64,000 bases of DNA from Pseudorhodobacter antarcticus (GTDB taxonomy: Bacteria; Pseudomonadota; Alphaproteobacteria; Rhodobacterales; Rhodobacteraceae): assembly GCA_945862435.1 (NCBI GenBank), contig CAMAXX010000014.1, forward strand, positions 1 to 64,000. Direction: 5' to 3'. This document shows positions 60,878 through 64,000 of this stretch, one piece after another (position 1 is the stretch's first letter; each line of letters opens with the position of its first letter). The position numbers and the translations under genes were made by a program. The notes below the pieces were generated by a model that was not told the origin of the DNA, ran no database searches, and saw only the letters and a list, made by a program, of their open reading frames with translations.

Positions 60878-61081
60878 GGTCAGCCTCGCCGCCTTCTTTT
60901 GCGTTCGCCCTTTGGCCCCCATCCGATGCGGCGTAAAATGGGAGCGCGGCGTTGTGACATGAAGCATTGCAAAGCCGCTTCTGGCAAGCATTACCTTATC
61001 ATCATTGCAGATATCACTTTTCGTAAATGCCGCATAATGATGCGCCTTTCCCTTGCCCTGCCCATTGGATAGGCTGGGCGC

Positions 61082-64000
61082 ATGTCCCAATCCCGATTCA
61101 TCCACCTGCGCACCCATACCGAGCATTCCCTATTGGAAGGCGCGGTTCCGTTAAAGGCCCTGATAAAGCTATGCTTAAAGCATCAGATGCCTGCAGTTGC
61201 GGTGACGGATACCAATAATCTGTTCGCCGCATTGGAATTTTCGGTATCGGCCAACGACGCGGGGGTGCAGCCCATCGTCGGCTGTCAAATCTCGCTGGCT
61301 TATGATCCCGCGCCGCTTGGCGCGCAGCCCCGCGCGCCTGCGCCAATTGTTCTGCTGGCGCAGAATGAGGCTGGCTATATGAACTTGATGAAGCTGAACT
61401 CGGCCCTTTATATCGGCAAGGGCGGGCAGTTGCCGCAACTGACGTTAGCGGAACTTACTTCCCATTCTGCTGGGCTCATTTGCCTAACCGGCGGCAGCGA
61501 TGGGCCACTGGGGCGGCTTATCCGCGCGGGCCAAATGCCGCGCGCCAATGATTTGATGCGCGCGCTGGCGGCGGCTTTTCCGCAGCGGTTGTATGTGGAA
61601 TTGCAGCGCCACCCGATGGGCGATTCTTTGCCCGATGCCGAGGTGAAAACCGAAGCGCCAATGTTGGACATCGCCTATGAAATGGGCCTGCCGATAGTGG
61701 CCACCAACGATGTTTATTTCCCCGAATCCAAAATGTATGAGGCACATGACGCACTGATATGTATTGCCGAGGGGGCCTATGTTGACCAGCAAACCCCGCG
61801 CCGCCGCTTGACCCCGCAGCATTATTTCAAATCCGAGGCCGAGATGGCCGCCCTGTTCGCCGATCTGCCCGAGGCGCTGGAAAACACCATCGAAATAGCC
61901 CGCCGCTGCGCCTTTGCTGCCTATAAACGTAAACCAATTCTACCCCGCTTTGCCGATGACGAGGTCGAAGAACTTCGCCGCCAAGCCCATGCAGGTCTTA
62001 AGGCGCGGTTGGCTGTGATCCCCCACGCCGCCAGCGTCGAAGACTATACCGCCCGCCTAGATTTCGAGTTGGACGTTATCATCAACATGGGCTTTCCGGG
62101 CTATTTCCTGATCGTGGCCGATTTTATCAAATGGGCCAAAGAACAGGGCATTCCCGTTGGGCCAGGGCGCGGTTCGGGCGCGGGCAGTTTGGTGGCCTAT
62201 GCGCTGACCATCACCGACCTTGACCCGCTGCGTTATGCCCTGCTGTTCGAGCGTTTTCTTAACCCCGAACGCGTGTCGATGCCCGACTTTGACATCGACT
62301 TTTGCATGGATCGCCGCGAGGAGGTGATCCAATATGTGCAGGGCAAATACGGGCGCGACCGTGTGGGCCAAATCATCACCTTTGGCGCGCTTTTGTCCAA
62401 AGCCGCCGTGCGCGATGTGGGGCGGGTGTTGCAACTGCCATACGGACAGGTTGACCGCCTGTCTAAGCTGATCCCGCTGGAAGGGGTCAAACCCGTATCC
62501 ATCACCAAGGCGCTGGCGGATGAGCCGCGCCTGCGCGATGCGGCCAAGGAAGAGGTGGTCGCACGCCTATTGAACTATGGCGCGCAATTGGAAGGGCTTT
62601 ATCGCAATGCATCAACCCATGCCGCAGGCGTGGTGATTGGCGATAGGCCGTTAGACGAACTTGTCCCCCTATATCAAGACCCGCGATCCGACATGCCTGC
62701 CACCCAGTTCAATATGAAATGGGTCGAAGCGGCGGGGCTGGTGAAATTCGACTTTCTGGGCCTTAAAACCCTGACGGTCATTCAAAACGCGCTGCATCTT
62801 TTATCGCGGCGCGGGGTGAATATCGATATAAGTCTTATCCCGCTGGACGATCAGCCAACCTATGATCTGTATGCCAGCGCAAAAACGGTCGCTGTGTTTC
62901 AGGTGGAATCCAGCGGCATGATGGACGCTCTGCGCCGCATGAAACCAACCTGCATCGAAGATATCGTGGCACTGGTCGCCCTGTATCGCCCCGGCCCCAT
63001 GGAAAATATCCCTACCTATTGCGAGGTGAAAAACGGCCAGCGCGCGCTTGAATCGCTGCACCCGACGATTGACCATATTTTGGCCGAAACCCAGGGCATC
63101 ATCGTTTATCAAGAACAGGTGATGGAGATTGCCAAGGTGATGGCGGGGTATTCCCTTGGTGGGGCTGATTTGCTGCGCCGTGCGATGGGAAAAAAGATCA
63201 AAGAGGAAATGGATAAAGAACGCCCCAAGTTCATTGGAGGGGCGCTGCAAACCCATAATGTGCAAGCTGCCAAAGCAGGCGAAGTGTTTGATCTGCTGGA
63301 AAAATTCGCCAACTACGGCTTTAACAAATCGCATGCTGCGGCCTATGCGGTGGTGTCTTACCAAACCGCCTATCTTAAGGCCAATCACCCCGTTGAATTC
63401 ATGGCCGCCGTGATGAATTGCGACCTTCATTTAACGGATAAACTGGCGGTTTATAAACGCGAAGTGGACAAGCTGGGCATACCCATGCGCGCGCCATGTG
63501 TGAATGGCAGTGAGGCGACATTTTCGGTGCGCGATGGGGCCGTGGTCTATGCCCTTGGAGCGCTAAAGGGAGTGGGCGTTGAGGCGATGCGCCTGATTAC
63601 GGCTGCGCGGGGGGACGCTCCGTTTGCCACCCTGTTCGATTTTGCGCGGCGGGTGGATTTGAAACGCGTGGGCAAGCGCCCGTTGGAAATGCTGGCGCGG
63701 GCGGGCGGGTTTGACGTGCTGGATGCAAATCGCGCAAAGGTGTTTGATGCATTGGACGCGCTGGCGGCCTATTCGGCGGCGGTGCATGAGGCGAAGGCAT
63801 CTTCCCAAGTCAGCCTGTTTGGAGAAGGCGGCAGCGACATTCAGGAACCGCGCCTGCCGTTCCGCGATGATTGGTTGCCCTTAGAACGCCTGTCGCAGGA
63901 ACATATGGCGGTGGGATTCTATCTGTCGGGCCACCCGCTGGATGACTATTTGCCCGCCCTAAAGCGCCGTGATGTCAAGACCTTAGCCGAAGTTATCCGC
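61082..64000 (+). CDS. dnaE: DNA polymerase III subunit alpha (partial, runs off window end)
   Basis: [31 protein letters not shown] (PHP); [54 protein letters not shown]; open frame to base 64000. Confidence 0.96.
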   Translation, partial: MSQSRFIHLRTHTEHSLLEGAVPLKALIKLCLKHQMPAVAVTDTNNLFAALEFSVSANDAGVQPIVGCQISLAYDPAPLGAQPRAPAPIVLLAQNEAGYMNLMKLNSALYIGKGGQLPQLTLAELTSHSAGLICLTGGSDGPLGRLIRAGQMPRANDLMRALAAAFPQRLYVELQRHPMGDSLPDAEVKTEAPMLDIAYEMGLPIVATNDVYFPESKMYEAHDALICIAEGAYVDQQTPRRRLTPQHYFKSEAEMAALFADLPEALENTIEIARRCAFAAYKRKPILPRFADDEVEELRRQAHAGLKARLAVIPHAASVEDYTARLDFELDVIINMGFPGYFLIVADFIKWAKEQGIPVGPGRGSGAGSLVAYALTITDLDPLRYALLFERFLNPERVSMPDFDIDFCMDRREEVIQYVQGKYGRDRVGQIITFGALLSKAAVRDVGRVLQLPYGQVDRLSKLIPLEGVKPVSITKALADEPRLRDAAKEEVVARLLNYGAQLEGLYRNASTHAAGVVIGDRPLDELVPLYQDPRSDMPATQFNMKWVEAAGLVKFDFLGLKTLTVIQNALHLLSRRGVNIDISLIPLDDQPTYDLYASAKTVAVFQVESSGMMDALRRMKPTCIEDIVALVALYRPGPMENIPTYCEVKNGQRALESLHPTIDHILAETQGIIVYQEQVMEIAKVMAGYSLGGADLLRRAMGKKIKEEMDKERPKFIGGALQTHNVQAAKAGEVFDLLEKFANYGFNKSHAAAYAVVSYQTAYLKANHPVEFMAAVMNCDLHLTDKLAVYKREVDKLGIPMRAPCVNGSEATFSVRDGAVVYALGALKGVGVEAMRLITAARGDAPFATLFDFARRVDLKRVGKRPLEMLARAGGFDVLDANRAKVFDALDALAAYSAAVHEAKASSQVSLFGEGGSDIQEPRLPFRDDWLPLERLSQEHMAVGFYLSGHPLDDYLPALKRRDVKTLAEVIR

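Overview
This 64 kb window is a high-GC alphaproteobacterial chromosome segment, of Rhodobacteraceae type judging by gene order (ubiB-ubiE-mutM-enoyl-CoA hydratase-rpsT-dnaA-dnaN-recF-...-gyrB). It begins in the 3' end of an IS3-family transposase next to fliK/flgD and ends inside dnaE. Most of it is core metabolism and housekeeping: gatCA, rnpB, rpmG, argD-argF, znuA/zur-znuCB, a purine uptake and xanthine dehydrogenase operon, and a choline/glycine-type FAD oxidoreductase cluster. Less ordinary observations are: (1) a dispersed composite repeat made of a GC hairpin plus the motif ~GAGGTATTTnnnnCAnTNTGAAAG, found between genes singly and as inverted pairs, and apparently inside the xdhA and xdhB reading frames; (2) a compact XpaC / TelA / DUF2927-like / SPFH-GYF / zinc-ribbon operon with a putative 26-aa membrane micro-ORF directly upstream and a tandem hairpin array between xpaC and telA; (3) two degraded genes, a GNAT acetyltransferase after recF and a hemerythrin-like gene with a 13-bp tandem duplication; (4) a perfect palindromic Zur-type site between znuA and zur, and one perfect DnaA box upstream of dnaA. 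All family calls come from reading the translated sequence; no database search was run.
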